Source of the DNA: Metapseudomonas resinovorans DSM 21078
GTDB taxonomy: Bacteria; Pseudomonadota; Gammaproteobacteria; Pseudomonadales; Pseudomonadaceae
Length of the DNA: 64,000 bases
Reading direction: 5' to 3'
Assembly (NCBI RefSeq): GCF_000423545.1
Contig: NZ_AUIE01000021.1
Location: 78,791 to 142,790 of the forward strand
The notes below the pieces were generated by a model. That model worked only from the letters and a program-made list of their open reading frames with translations, did not search any database and was not told the DNA's origin. Below are positions 42,962-53,091 of the stretch, in pieces. The position numbers and the translations under genes are program-made. The first letter of the stretch is position 1, and each line of letters starts with the position of its first letter.

Positions 42962-43960
42962 ATGTCGATTCGCCGTTTCGCCCTCGCCGCCCTCGCCAGC
43001 GCCTTGATCGCCGGCCCGGCCGCCGCCGCCACCGAACTGCTCAACGTGTCCTACGACCCGACCCGTGAGCTCTACCAGGAATACAACGCTGCCTTTGCCA
43101 AGCACTGGAAGGCCGAAGGCGGCGAGGATGTGAAGGTGCAGCAATCCCACGGTGGCTCCGGCAAGCAGGCCCGCGCCGTGATCGACGGCCTGAAGGCCGA
43201 CGTGGTGACCCTGGCGCTGGCCGGCGACATCGACGAGCTGCAAAAACTCGGCAAGCTGGTCCCGGAAAACTGGCAGGCCCGTCTGCCGGACAACAGCACC
43301 CCCTACACCTCGACCATCGTGTTCCTGGTCCGCAAGGGCAACCCCAAGGGCATCAAGGACTGGGGCGACCTGACCAAAGAGGGCGTGGAAGTCATCACCC
43401 CGAACCCGAAGACTTCCGGCGGCGCCCGCTGGAACTTCCTCGCCGCCTGGGCCTGGGCCAAAAAGCAGTACGGCAGTGACGCCAAGGCCCAGGAATACGT
43501 GAAGGCGCTGTACCAGCACGTACCGGTGCTGGATACCGGCGCCCGTGGCTCGACCATCACCTTCGTCAACAACCAGATCGGCGACGTGCTGCTGGCCTGG
43601 GAGAACGAAGCCTTCCTGGCCCTGAAGGAACAGGGTGGCGAGAACTTCGAAATTGTCGCACCGAGTCTGTCGATCCTCGCCGAGCCGCCGGTATCGGTCG
43701 TGGACAAGAACGTCGACAAGAAGGGCACCCGCAAGGTCGCCGAAGCCTACCTGCAGTACCTGTACAGCGAGGAAGGCCAGCGCATCGCGGCAAAGAACTT
43801 CTACCGGCCGCGTAACGAGAAGGTCGCGGCCGAGTTCGCCAGGCAGTTCCCGAAGCTGGACCTCGTGACCGTGGACAAGGACTTCAACGGCTGGAAGGAA
43901 GCGCAACCGAAGTTCTTCAACGACGGCGGCATCTTCGACCAGATCTACCAGGCGCAATAA
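42962..43960 (+). CDS. sbp: Sulfate-binding periplasmic protein
   Basis: The 332-aa protein has a signal peptide ending at AGPAAAA. The mature protein begins [22 protein letters not shown], a hallmark of Sbp/CysP. Other marks are [26 protein letters not shown] and [20 protein letters not shown]. It binds sulfate or thiosulfate for CysTWA. The start at 42962 has AGGAG at a good distance; an in-frame TTG is six bases upstream. Confidence 0.94.
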   Translation: MSIRRFALAALASALIAGPAAAATELLNVSYDPTRELYQEYNAAFAKHWKAEGGEDVKVQQSHGGSGKQARAVIDGLKADVVTLALAGDIDELQKLGKLVPENWQARLPDNSTPYTSTIVFLVRKGNPKGIKDWGDLTKEGVEVITPNPKTSGGARWNFLAAWAWAKKQYGSDAKAQEYVKALYQHVPVLDTGARGSTITFVNNQIGDVLLAWENEAFLALKEQGGENFEIVAPSLSILAEPPVSVVDKNVDKKGTRKVAEAYLQYLYSEEGQRIAAKNFYRPRNEKVAAEFARQFPKLDLVTVDKDFNGWKEAQPKFFNDGGIFDQIYQAQ

Positions 43961-43964
43961 CGTT

Positions 43965-44037
43965 GATGGGTTTCGCAAGCTCTACCCATCCTACGAGACC
44001 AGTTCCGTAGGATCGGTAGAGCGGAGCGAAACCCATC
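43965..44037. repeat. GATGGGTTTCGC palindromic repeat between sbp and cysT
   Basis: Long inverted arms (GATGGGTTTCGC...CCATCCTACG with their complements) enclose about 20 bp. The same family is at 53282-53350. It could attenuate read-through from sbp into cysTWA or protect the sbp mRNA. Confidence 0.65.
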
Positions 44038-44161
44038 GCGAGAGTTCCAGGGAAGGAGCGAAAACCAGGCCTGATCCACGGATCGGGCCTGTTTGCCGGA
44101 TACGGCTCGACAGGGCCGGCTCCGGAAAACCAAGCGTTCCAACGCAGAGTAAGGACAGAAC

Positions 44162-44980
44162 ATGTCGCGACGCATTTCACCGGTCATACCCGGCTTCGGG
44201 CTGACCCTGGGATACACCCTGGTGTACCTCAGCCTGCTGGTCCTGATTCCCCTCGGTGCCCTGTTCCTCAAGACCACCGAGCTGACCTGGCTTCAGTTCT
44301 GGACCATCATCAGCGCCCCTCGCGTGCTCGCCGCCCTCAAGCTCAGCTTCGGCACCGCGCTGGCCGCCGCCGTGATCAACGGCCTCATCGGCACCCTGCT
44401 GGCCTGGGTGCTGGTGCGTTACGACTTCTTCGGCCGCAAGGTCATCGACGCCATGGTCGACCTGCCCTTCGCCCTGCCGACCGCGGTCGCCGGTATCGCC
44501 CTCACCGCGCTCTACGCACCGGCCGGCCTGGTGGGCCAGTTCGCTACCGACCTCGGTTTCAAGATCGCCTACACCCCGCTTGGCATCACCCTGGCGCTGA
44601 CCTTCGTCACCCTGCCCTTCGTGGTGCGCACGGTGCAGCCGGTGCTGGCGGACATCCCCCGCGAAGTGGAGGAAGCCGCCGCGTGCCTGGGCGCCAAGCC
44701 GTTGCAGACTTTCCGCCATGTGCTGCTGCCGGCCCTGCACCCCGCCTGGCTGACCGGTTTCGCGCTGGCCTTCGCCCGCGGCGTGGGCGAGTACGGCTCG
44801 GTGATCTTCATCGCCGGCAACATGCCGATGAAGACCGAGATCCTGCCGCTGCTGATCATGGTCAAGCTGGACCAGTACGACTACACCGGCGCCACCGCCA
44901 TCGGCGTGCTGATGCTGGTCGTCGCCTTCGTCCTGCTGCTGCTGATCAACCTGCTGCAGCGCCGTATCGAGACCCCTTGA
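44162..44980 (+). CDS. cysT: Sulfate ABC transporter permease CysT
   Basis: The 272-aa permease (CysU/CysT) has about six transmembrane segments. The loop [32 protein letters not shown] is the EAA motif. [19 protein letters not shown] is typical of sulfate permeases. It works with CysW as a heterodimer. Confidence 0.93.
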   Translation: MSRRISPVIPGFGLTLGYTLVYLSLLVLIPLGALFLKTTELTWLQFWTIISAPRVLAALKLSFGTALAAAVINGLIGTLLAWVLVRYDFFGRKVIDAMVDLPFALPTAVAGIALTALYAPAGLVGQFATDLGFKIAYTPLGITLALTFVTLPFVVRTVQPVLADIPREVEEAAACLGAKPLQTFRHVLLPALHPAWLTGFALAFARGVGEYGSVIFIAGNMPMKTEILPLLIMVKLDQYDYTGATAIGVLMLVVAFVLLLLINLLQRRIETP

Positions 44981-44990
44981 GGAGAAGGCC

Positions 44991-45863
44991 ATGAGCACCG
45001 CAAGCCTGACCGCCGCGTCCTCCGCCAATGCTGCCCGCCGGGGCAGCGCCTGGGGTCGTCGCATCCTGATATCCAGCGCCTGGCTGGCCTTCGCCTTGTT
45101 CCTGCTGCTGCCGCTGCTGGTGGTGCTGAGCGAAGCGCTGAAGCAAGGCCTGGGCACCTTCTTCACCGCCATCTTCGAGCCGGACGCCCTCTCCGCGCTG
45201 AAGCTGACCCTGATCGCCGTGGCCATCTCGGTGCCACTCAACCTGGTGTTCGGCGTGGCCGCCGCCTGGTGCGTGAGCAAGTACGAGTTTCGCGGCAAGA
45301 GCCTGCTGGTGACACTGATCGACCTGCCGTTCTCGGTGTCGCCAGTGATCGCCGGCCTGATCTACGTGCTGCTGTTCGGTGCCCAGGGTTACTTCGGCGA
45401 GTGGCTGCAGGACCGCGACATCCAGATCGTCTTCGCCGTCCCCGGCATCGTCCTGGCCACCCTTTTTGTGACCGTCCCCTTCGTCGCCCGCGAGCTGATC
45501 CCGCTGATGCAGGAACAAGGCACCCAGGAGGAAGAAGCCGCTCGCCTGCTGGGCGCCAACGGCTGGCAGATGTTCTGGCACGTGACCTTGCCGAACATCA
45601 AATGGGGCCTGATCTACGGCGTGGTGCTCTGCACCGCGCGGGCGATGGGCGAGTTCGGCGCGGTGTCGGTGGTTTCCGGACACATCCGCGGCGTCACCAA
45701 CACCCTGCCGCTGCACGTCGAGATTCTCTACAACGAGTACAACCACGTCGCCGCCTTCAGCGTCGCCAGCCTGTTGCTGGCCTTGGCGCTAGGCATCCTG
45801 CTGCTCAAGCAGTGGAGCGAGTCGCGTCTGTCCCGTCTCAAGTCGAATGCTGATGAGGAGTAA
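44991..45863 (+). CDS. cysW: Sulfate ABC transporter permease CysW
   Basis: The 290-aa permease has about six transmembrane segments and the EAA loop [32 protein letters not shown], then [32 protein letters not shown], diagnostic for CysW. It lies 10 bp after cysT and is co-translated with it. Confidence 0.93.
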   Translation: MSTASLTAASSANAARRGSAWGRRILISSAWLAFALFLLLPLLVVLSEALKQGLGTFFTAIFEPDALSALKLTLIAVAISVPLNLVFGVAAAWCVSKYEFRGKSLLVTLIDLPFSVSPVIAGLIYVLLFGAQGYFGEWLQDRDIQIVFAVPGIVLATLFVTVPFVARELIPLMQEQGTQEEEAARLLGANGWQMFWHVTLPNIKWGLIYGVVLCTARAMGEFGAVSVVSGHIRGVTNTLPLHVEILYNEYNHVAAFSVASLLLALALGILLLKQWSESRLSRLKSNADEE

Positions 45864-45868
45864 CCACC

Positions 45869-46858
<990 letters not shown>

Positions 46859-46878
46859 ACCTGGCCGCCTGACCGCAG

Positions 46879-46907
46879 GTTGGGCTGAGCGCCGCGCAAA
46901 GCCCAAC
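46879..46907. terminator. Hairpin at the end of cysA
   Basis: GTTGGGCT/AGCCCAAC arms with a 13-bp loop lie between cysA and the converging membrane protein gene at 46921. There is no T-run, so it may be a REP-like hairpin. Confidence 0.5.
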
Positions 46908-46920
46908 GCAGCGCTGCCCT

Positions 46921-47322
46921 TCACGCAGTCACACTCGGGCAACGGCGCAAGCCGAAGAACTCCAGCTCCGCGAGCACGGCCACCGCCACCGCCTGGCCGA
47001 TCACGAAGACCTTGCCCAGCAGGGTCGGCTCCACCCAACCGAGGGCGAGCAGCGAGAGGCTGTCGATCACCCACACCGCATTGATCGCCAGCACCGCCCA
47101 GATCCAGCCGCGCCGCACGGTTGTGCGATTGGCCAGCCAGCCGAGGACGAGCGCGAAGGGCAGCAGGCCGATACCCGCGCCCAGCAGCAGCGAACGCGGC
47201 AGGCCCAGCAGTTCTTCCAGCGGTCCGGCGGCCAGCGCGAGCAGCAGGCCCATGGCGCCGCTGGCCAGGGCATCGGCTTGCAGGGCACGGCGCAGCAGCG
47301 GGGACATGTCGAGATGAGTCAT
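46921..47322 (-). CDS. Small four-helix membrane protein, function unknown
   Basis: The 133-aa protein has four hydrophobic segments (ALASGAMGLLLALAAGPLEELLG; LLLGAGIGLLPFALVLGWLA; GWIWAVLAINAVWVIDSLSLLAL; GKVFVIGQAVAVAVLAELEFFGL). The start at 47322 (MTHLDMSPLLRRALQ) was chosen because the divergent XRE gene begins 125 bp away and the upstream frame is its antisense. It is probably the target of that regulator. Confidence 0.8.
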   Translation of the reverse strand: MTHLDMSPLLRRALQADALASGAMGLLLALAAGPLEELLGLPRSLLLGAGIGLLPFALVLGWLANRTTVRRGWIWAVLAINAVWVIDSLSLLALGWVEPTLLGKVFVIGQAVAVAVLAELEFFGLRRCPSVTA

Positions 47323-47394
47323 GGTGGTTCTCCTGTCGATGGGGCGCCGACCTGGCGCTTGGCGACAGATTTCCGCGAAACCTGCAGCGGGTCG

Positions 47395-47411
47395 ATTACC
47401 TGCCAGGTAAT
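47395..47411. promoter_or_regulatory. 17-bp palindrome ATTACCTGCCAGGTAAT, likely XRE operator
   Basis: Perfect 8-bp arms surround a central C. It lies 36 bp before the XRE gene and 72 bp from the divergent membrane protein gene, so it can control both. Confidence 0.65.
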
Positions 47412-47446
47412 GGCCGAGCTTCCCTCCCTGGACTATCGTCGGTGCC

Positions 47447-48235
47447 ATGAATACATCTGCCCACCCCGTCGGCGCCCTGTTGCGCCAATGGCGCCAGCGG
47501 CGCCGCCTCAGCCAGCTCGACCTCGCCTGCGACGCGGAGATTTCCACGCGTCACCTGAGCTTCGTCGAGACCGGCCGCGCCCACCCCAGCCGCGAGATGC
47601 TGCTGCACCTGGCCGAGCAACTGGAGATTCCCCTGCGCGAGCGCAACCGCCTGCTGACTGCGGCCGGCTATGCACCACTGTTCCCTCAGCGCGCGCTCGA
47701 CGACCCAGCCCTGGCGGGTGCCCGTCAGGCGATCGATCAATTGCTCAAGGCCCACGAGCCCAATCCGGCGCTGGCGGTGGACCGCCACTGGAACCTGCTG
47801 GCGGCCAACGGTTCCGTTGCGCCCCTGCTCTCGGGCGTGGCACCTGAACTGCTGGCGCCACCACTCAACGTGCTGCGCGTCTCGCTTCATCCACAAGGCC
47901 TGGCACCGCACATCGTCAACCTCGGCCAATGGCGCGCGCATCTGCTGGAGCGCCTGCAGCGGGATATCGAGGTCAGTGGCGACCGCGAACTGCAGGCCCT
48001 GCTCGATGAACTCGCGGGCTATCCCGCCCCGCCTCCGCCAGCCGGCTTGCCCAGCGATGCCGTGCTCGTGCCGCTGCAACTGCGAACGCCGTTGGGCGTC
48101 ATCAGCTTCATCAGCACCATCACGGTGTTCGGCACCCCGGTGGACGTCACCCTCGCCGAGTTGGGGCTGGAGACCCTGTTTCCCGCCGACCCGTCCAGCG
48201 CGGCGCTGCTGCGCAAACTGCTGGACGGCGCCTGA
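47447..48235 (+). CDS. XRE-family regulator with MmyB-like ligand domain
   Basis: The 262-aa protein has an HTH at about residues 9-65 (LLRQWRQRRRLSQLDLACDAEISTRHLSFVETGRAHPSREML). The MmyB-like domain behind it (HWNLLAANGSVAPLLSG; FISTITVFGTPVDVTLAELGLETLFPAD) is a PAS-like fold that binds lipid-like ligands in some members. It is divergent from the small membrane protein gene. Confidence 0.9.
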   Translation: MNTSAHPVGALLRQWRQRRRLSQLDLACDAEISTRHLSFVETGRAHPSREMLLHLAEQLEIPLRERNRLLTAAGYAPLFPQRALDDPALAGARQAIDQLLKAHEPNPALAVDRHWNLLAANGSVAPLLSGVAPELLAPPLNVLRVSLHPQGLAPHIVNLGQWRAHLLERLQRDIEVSGDRELQALLDELAGYPAPPPPAGLPSDAVLVPLQLRTPLGVISFISTITVFGTPVDVTLAELGLETLFPADPSSAALLRKLLDGA

Positions 48236-48355
48236 AAACATCGATCGCCCCACAGCAAATCACTCTTTCGGGTAATAGCCTCCAGGCCACGACACAGTAG
48301 GCTGTGCCGGCACCTCCAACGACTCCTCAGAACAACAAGAACAGGAGCACCCGCC

Positions 48356-49108
48356 ATGATCCGCAAGGTTCTGCTGTACCCGCTGTTGGGCCTTCTCCTA
48401 GGCCTCGCCCTGCCTGCACCCGCAACCGAGCTGGCACCGCTGGAACTCGCGCAGGTGCACGCCTGCCGCGCCACCAGCAGCCTGCTGCTGTTCCGCGGCG
48501 AAGGCTTCCAGGACGCTCACTCGACCCGCATGCGCGACGACCTCAAGGCACTGGACGCCGCCTTCCAGCGCATCGCCGAGCCGAGCGAGGACCTGCGCAA
48601 GACCCGTGACTCACTTGTTACCCAACTCGATCGGGGCGTTTCCTTCGGCCACAAGGAAGAGGACGTGCCCTGGCGCTATCCCCAGGAACTGGCCAAGGCC
48701 CTGCGCGATTTCCTGATCGCCGCCCGCATCCAGGCTGGCGCCGCCGGGGTCGAGGATCTGCCGGCCAAGGTGGAATACCTGAACGTGCAGTACCTGAGCC
48801 GGGCCTACATCGGCACCTTCGAAATCGCCCGCGAGAACGGCGACACCTACATCGGTCAGGACGAGCGTCTGCTATTGCCGGACATCGACCAGGAACTGGC
48901 ACCCCTGGATGACAAGGCCGACCCGGCTGTGGCCAAGCTGAAGACCCGCTGGAGCTTCCTGAAGGCGGCATTGAGCGATATGAACAGCCAGAGCAGCGCC
49001 CTGGTCAGCGCCTCCGGCCGGCCCTACGCGCCGATGGTGGTGGACCGTCATGCGCGGTCGATGAGCAGGCAGTTGCTGGCGCTGGGCGCCCTGCCCCCCG
49101 CTCCCTGA
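48356..49108 (+). CDS. Secreted protein of unknown function
   Basis: The 250-aa protein has a signal peptide (MIRKVLLYPLLGLLLGLALPAPATE). The mature chain is mostly helical. It begins LAQVHACRATSSLLLFRGEGFQDAHSTRMRDDLKALDAAFQRI, reminiscent of four-helix periplasmic proteins. The RBS GGAGC lies before 48356. No domain is recognised. Confidence 0.75.
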   Translation: MIRKVLLYPLLGLLLGLALPAPATELAPLELAQVHACRATSSLLLFRGEGFQDAHSTRMRDDLKALDAAFQRIAEPSEDLRKTRDSLVTQLDRGVSFGHKEEDVPWRYPQELAKALRDFLIAARIQAGAAGVEDLPAKVEYLNVQYLSRAYIGTFEIARENGDTYIGQDERLLLPDIDQELAPLDDKADPAVAKLKTRWSFLKAALSDMNSQSSALVSASGRPYAPMVVDRHARSMSRQLLALGALPPAP

Positions 49109-49130
49109 TTGGTGGCACCAACCCTGTAGG

Positions 49131-49277
49131 GGCGAACTCATCCGCTATGCCTACGTTAACTGTTGCGAGAGATTTACCGTCGGGCCAAGAGCTTTGTAGG
49201 AGCTGGCTTGCCGGCGAAGCGGGGCCATTCGCTGGCAAGCCAGCTCCTACGGGCAATGCAGCTGCCTACAACATGTA
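49131..49277. repeat. 147-bp composite palindromic repeat, second copy
   Basis: It aligns without gaps to the complement of 17617-17763, with about 16 mismatches by eye. The core hairpin is GTAGGAGCTGGCTTGCCGGC and its complement, with unique flanks on both sides (GTTGCGAGAGATTTACC; GCAATGCAGCTGCCTACAAC) that are also conserved. Confidence 0.85.
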
Positions 49278-49373
49278 ATTCTGCCGTTGTGGGAGCGACC
49301 TCAGTCGCGAAGATCAGCGAAGTGCAAGTCATGGGCAATACCGCGCGGCGGGCAATACCCTCACCCCGACCCC

Positions 49374-49411
49374 CTCCCAGAGGGAGAGGGCGCAATCCGT
49401 GCAGGTCGAAT
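49374..49411. repeat. CCCTCTCCC repeat after the composite repeat
   Basis: CCCTCACCCCGACCCCCTCC with GGGAGAGGG, then GCAATCCGTGCA, matches the flank of the copy at 8310-8350. It lies downstream of the Mpo1-like gene. Confidence 0.6.
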
Positions 49412-49434
49412 GGTGAGTGCCGGGAAACCATTGC

Positions 49435-49959
49435 TCAAACCGCCGCTTTCTTCTCGCGAATGCAGGTCGGCCCCGCGCGCTCTTCCACGGCGTGCTCGAC
49501 TTCCTTGCGCAGCCCCAGCAGGAAGCCCAGTTCGGCCACCACGAACAGCGGCCCGATGATCAGGCCCGTCAGGTCATCGACGAACGCCGGTTTGCGCCCT
49601 TCGTAGTAATGGCCGATGAACTGGATCACCCAGCCCACCACGAACATCCCCAGCCCGGCGCCAAGCCAGGCGGCAGTGCCCTGCACCGCGAGGGCGGCGC
49701 CTATCCACAGGCTGAGCGCGAGCAGCGCAGCCATCACCAGGCCGTAGCGCAGGTCGAGGCGGAAGTAGTAGAGCGCCGACACCAGGCTGACCCCGGCCGC
49801 CGGCGACAACCAGAGGCCGAAGGCTTCGGTACCCGGGCGCGACAGCAACACGGCGACGGCGACCACGATCAGCGGAATTCCGACGAAGTGGGTGGCGATG
49901 TTGCGGCGGTCACGGTGGTACTCGGCGTACTGGCCAAGTTGGTCGATGAGGGTTTTCAT
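49435..49959 (-). CDS. Mpo1-like (DUF962) membrane protein
   Basis: The 174-aa protein has four hydrophobic segments. It carries the DUF962 marks YAEYHRDRRNIATHFVGIPLIV at the start and GWVIQFIGHYYEGRKPAFVDDL later, with the His residues known as metal ligands of the yeast dioxygenase Mpo1. Mpo1 alpha-oxidises 2-hydroxy fatty acids. Whether the bacterial form does so is unknown. Start 49959 was chosen because the longer frame runs into the divergent Crp gene. Confidence 0.87.
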   Translation of the reverse strand: MKTLIDQLGQYAEYHRDRRNIATHFVGIPLIVVAVAVLLSRPGTEAFGLWLSPAAGVSLVSALYYFRLDLRYGLVMAALLALSLWIGAALAVQGTAAWLGAGLGMFVVGWVIQFIGHYYEGRKPAFVDDLTGLIIGPLFVVAELGFLLGLRKEVEHAVEERAGPTCIREKKAAV

Positions 49960-50021
49960 TATTGTGTCCTCGGGTTGGCAGGCAGTTGCGTCGATAATGG
50001 CGCCACGCCCCAGGCAACCTC

Positions 50022-50037
50022 TGTCAGCTAGCCGACA
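50022..50037. promoter_or_regulatory. Near-perfect palindrome TGTCAGCTAGCCGACA before the Crp-type gene
   Basis: 14 of 16 positions are symmetric. It lies 7 bp before the start codon, where a bound protein would block translation or transcription initiation. It is a candidate autoregulation site. Confidence 0.4.
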
Positions 50038-50043
50038 AAGCCC

Positions 50044-50736
50044 ATGACCCCATTCAAGCACCACCGCGATCTCCTGCTCACCGGCCAATGGTTCAGCCAG
50101 TTACCGGCACGCCTGCAGGACGACCTTCTGACCATGGCCCAGCTGCGCCGGCTGGAGCCTGGCCAACGGCTGTTCCGTCGTGGCGACCCACCCTGCGGGC
50201 TCTATGCCGTGCTAGATGGCGCGATCCGGGTCGGCAGCATCAGCGAGAGCGGCAAGGAGGCCTTGCTGGTGCTGGTGGAGCCACCGCACTGGTTCGGCGA
50301 AATCTCCCTGTTCGACGGCCAGCCGCGCACCCATGACGCCTTCGCCGAAGGCCCCGTGACCCTGTTCAACCTGCCCCAGGCACCGTTGCTGGCACTCTTG
50401 CAACGACGGCCGGAGCACTGGCGCGATTTCGCCTTGCTGATGAGTCAGAAGCTGCGCCTGGCCTTCATCGCCCTGGAAGAGATGAGCCTGCTGCCGGCGC
50501 CCCAGCGCCTGGCGCGACGGTTGCTGATGATCGCCGAGGGCTATGGCGCAGGCACAAGCCAGCGGCGGGTCATTCACCTGGCCCAGGAGCAGTTGGCAAT
50601 GATGTTGGCGATCTCCCGACAGACCACCAACCAGATCCTCAAGGAACTGGAAGCCCAAGGGGCCCTGCGCCTGAACTACGGGGAAATCGAGATCCTCGAT
50701 CCAGAGCTGCTGCGCCACGCAGCCCAGAAACCCTAG
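50044..50736 (+). CDS. Crp/Fnr-family transcriptional regulator
   Basis: The 230-aa regulator has a cyclic-nucleotide-type beta barrel (RLEPGQRLFRRGDPPCGLYAVLDGAIRVGS; HWFGEISLFDGQPRTHDAFAE) and a C-terminal winged helix (LAQEQLAMMLAISRQTTNQILKELEAQGAL). There are no N-terminal Cys residues for a cluster, so it is not Fnr proper. The effector is unknown. It is divergent from the Mpo1-like gene. Confidence 0.88.
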   Translation: MTPFKHHRDLLLTGQWFSQLPARLQDDLLTMAQLRRLEPGQRLFRRGDPPCGLYAVLDGAIRVGSISESGKEALLVLVEPPHWFGEISLFDGQPRTHDAFAEGPVTLFNLPQAPLLALLQRRPEHWRDFALLMSQKLRLAFIALEEMSLLPAPQRLARRLLMIAEGYGAGTSQRRVIHLAQEQLAMMLAISRQTTNQILKELEAQGALRLNYGEIEILDPELLRHAAQKP

Positions 50737-50752
50737 GTCGGCAGTGAATTCT

Positions 50753-50810
50753 GTAGGGTGGGCTTCAGCCCACCGGCAGGGACCAATGGTGGGCTGAAGC
50801 CCACCCTACC
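50753..50810. repeat. GTAGGGTGGGCTTCAGCCCACC inverted pair
   Basis: Two such hairpins stand in inverted orientation between the convergent Crp and AraC genes. It is a likely bidirectional stop. Confidence 0.7.
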
Positions 50811-50813
50811 AGT

Positions 50814-51821
50814 TCAGCGCAACAGGCTGTCCCGGTACTGGCTGGGGCTCTGTCCGGTCCAGCGCTTGAAGGCGCGGCTGAAGCTGCTGGTATCGGCGAA
50901 ACCGAGCAGGTAGGCGACCTCGCTGATGGAACAGCGTGGGTCACGCATGTGCGACAGGGCCAGCGCCTGGCGGGTATCGCCCAGCAGTTGCTCGTAGCTG
51001 CAGCCCTCATCGGCCAGGTGTCGCTGCAGGCTGCGCAAGCTGAGGTGCAAGGTTTGTGCGATGCGCTCGGCGGAGGGTTCGCCGTTGGGTAGCTGAGCCT
51101 CCAGGCAAGCGCGCACCCTGCGCGACCAGGTGGGCTGCTGCAGCTGCTCCAGGGTGCGCTTGAGCACCGCTTCGTTGTGTTCGGCCAGCTCGGGGTTGGC
51201 GTCGTCCAGCAGTCGCTCGAAATCTTCCACTGCGAACTCCAGCCGATTCTCATCGGCGCCGAACACCAGCGGCGCGCGGAAGACGTCGTGCCACGGCTGC
51301 GGGTCCGCGGGCTCGGGGCGGCGCAGGTACACGGCCAGCGGCGCGTAGTCACGACCGATACGGTTGCGGCAGGTGCGGACATAGATGGCGACGAAGGCGT
51401 CCACCGCTTCCGGTGCGGGCTCGATACCGTCGGCGCGCACCCGCAGACGGAACAGGTAACGTTCGCCCTGGCGACTGAGGTCCAGCTCCAGGGCGTCGCT
51501 GACCACCTGGTGGTAACGCACGATGCGCTCGAAGACTTCCCGCAGGCTGGCGCTGGCCACCAGGGCATAGCCCAGGGCGTGGAAGGTGGTGGGGCTGACG
51601 TAGGTGGATATCTTCAAGCCCAGGGCCGGGTCGCCGCTGGCTGCTACCGCCAGCTCCCAGAGCCGGGTGGTGGCCGAAAGCGGGTAACGCGCATTGGGGT
51701 CGTCCATCAGCGCCGGGTCGAGTTGGGCCTGGCGGCACAGGTCGGCGCTGTCGAGCCCAAGCGCATCCAGCTGCTTGCGCAGGGCACGGGTCCAGCTGGC
51801 GAGGGTGGTGGGTTCGCTCAT
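50814..51821 (-). CDS. AraC-family regulator with arabinose-binding-like N-domain
   Basis: The 335-aa regulator has an N-terminal Arabinose_bd-type domain as in OruR/ArgR-like Pseudomonas regulators (YPLSATTRLWELAVAASGDPALGLKISTYVSPTTFHALGYAL). It ends with two HTHs (IAQTLHLSLRSLQRHLADEGCSYEQLL; ISEVAYLLGFADTSSFSRAFKRWTGQSPSQYR). It is divergent from the fatty acid desaturase gene. Tandem 19-bp direct repeats in the shared region (51823-51862) make it the likely regulator of that gene. Confidence 0.9.
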   Translation of the reverse strand: MSEPTTLASWTRALRKQLDALGLDSADLCRQAQLDPALMDDPNARYPLSATTRLWELAVAASGDPALGLKISTYVSPTTFHALGYALVASASLREVFERIVRYHQVVSDALELDLSRQGERYLFRLRVRADGIEPAPEAVDAFVAIYVRTCRNRIGRDYAPLAVYLRRPEPADPQPWHDVFRAPLVFGADENRLEFAVEDFERLLDDANPELAEHNEAVLKRTLEQLQQPTWSRRVRACLEAQLPNGEPSAERIAQTLHLSLRSLQRHLADEGCSYEQLLGDTRQALALSHMRDPRCSISEVAYLLGFADTSSFSRAFKRWTGQSPSQYRDSLLR

Positions 51822-51822
51822 G

Positions 51823-51862
51823 CAGGTTGGCGTATCCGGTCAACAGGTTGGCGTGCTCGGTC
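51823..51862. promoter_or_regulatory. Tandem direct repeats with 21-bp period, likely AraC-type site
   Basis: CAGGTTGGCGTATCCGGTC (51823-51841) and CAGGTTGGCGTGCTCGGTC (51844-51862) differ at three positions. Two direct half sites one helical repeat pair apart are the normal target of AraC dimers. They lie right before the AraC gene and 60 bp before the desaturase gene. Confidence 0.7.
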
Positions 51863-51921
51863 GGGCGCGGCGACGGCCCGGAACGGCACAGTAGAACCAT
51901 CTCCAACAAGAGGATGGAAGC

Positions 51922-52995
51922 ATGTCCACCACGCCTGCAAGCCCCCGCACGCTGAATGACCAGCAGCGATCAGCGCATATTCGTGAAGTGGTGATGGCCC
52001 GCGGCAACGCGCTGCGCCAGCGCTACCCCGTGTTGAAACATCAGGACGCCATCGGCGCCGGCATTCTCGCCTTCGCCCTGGCCGGCATGGTCGGTTCCGC
52101 CCTGCTCTACCTGAACGAGCAGATCGCCTGGTGGGCCTGCCTGCTGCTCAATGCCTTCTTCGCGTCGCTGACCCACGAGCTGGAGCACGACCTGATCCAC
52201 AGCATGTACTTCCGCAAGCGCAAGATGCCGCACAACCTGATGATGGCGCTGGTCTGGCTGGCGCGGCCGAGCACCATCAATCCCTGGATTCGCCGTCACC
52301 TGCACCTCAACCACCACAAGGTGTCCGGCACCGAGACCGACATGGAGGAGCGCGCCATCACCAACGGCGAACCCTGGGGCCTGGCGCGCCTGCTGATGGT
52401 GGGCGACAACGTGATGTCCTCGCTGATCCGCATGCTGCGAGCCAAGACCTGGGCGCACAAGCGCAGCATCCTCTGGCGCACCCTGAAGGTCTACGCGCCG
52501 CTGGCGCTGCTGAACTGGGGCACCTGGTACGTCTTCCTCGGCTTCCACGCCATCGACACCCTGGCCTGGGCCCTGAATGCGCCCATCGCCTGGTCGGCTG
52601 GAACCCTGGAAGCGATGCACCTCGTCAACATCGCAGTCGTGGTGCTGGTAGGCCCGAATGTGCTGCGCACCTTCTGCCTGCACTTCGTCAGCTCCAACAT
52701 GCACTACTACGGCGATGTCGAACTGGGCAACGTGATCCAGCAGACCCAGGTGCTCAACCCCTGGTGGATGTGGCCGCTGCAGGCGTTCTGCTTCAACTTC
52801 GGCAGCACCCATGCCATCCACCACTTCGTGGTCAAGGAGCCCTTCTACATCCGCCAGATGACCGCGCCAGTGGCGCATAAGGTGATGCGCGAGATGGGCG
52901 TTCGCTTCAACGACTTCGGCACCTTCGCCCGCGCCAACCGCTGGAATCCGAAGGAGCAGGCGGCCACGCAACCGGCCCAACCCACCCTTGGTTAG
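51922..52995 (+). CDS. Membrane fatty acid desaturase / alkane hydroxylase-like protein
   Basis: The 357-aa di-iron membrane protein has histidine boxes HELEHDLIH, HLHLNHH and HAIHH with about four hydrophobic segments. It is not the DesA type (compare 39200-40384): the first box resembles the HELxH of alkane hydroxylases. A rubredoxin gene follows at 53092 and is a natural electron donor. The AraC-type gene next to it likely controls it. The substrate is not known. Confidence 0.87.
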   Translation: MSTTPASPRTLNDQQRSAHIREVVMARGNALRQRYPVLKHQDAIGAGILAFALAGMVGSALLYLNEQIAWWACLLLNAFFASLTHELEHDLIHSMYFRKRKMPHNLMMALVWLARPSTINPWIRRHLHLNHHKVSGTETDMEERAITNGEPWGLARLLMVGDNVMSSLIRMLRAKTWAHKRSILWRTLKVYAPLALLNWGTWYVFLGFHAIDTLAWALNAPIAWSAGTLEAMHLVNIAVVVLVGPNVLRTFCLHFVSSNMHYYGDVELGNVIQQTQVLNPWWMWPLQAFCFNFGSTHAIHHFVVKEPFYIRQMTAPVAHKVMREMGVRFNDFGTFARANRWNPKEQAATQPAQPTLG

Positions 52996-53091
52996 GGCAC
53001 CGGCGACCCAGCACCGCGCCTATGATAGCGACAACGCGCGCCTCCGGGCGCGTGCCTTCCCCGAGCACAGCTGCAAGCATGAGGTAGCGGC

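Larger units (their letters stand above)
49109..49434. other. Repeat-filled gap
   Basis: These 326 bp hold the 147-bp composite repeat (49131-49277), a further half repeat (TTGTGGGAGCGACCTCAGTC at about 49287-49306), and a CCCTCTCCC repeat (49374-49411). No gene was seen. Confidence 0.6.
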
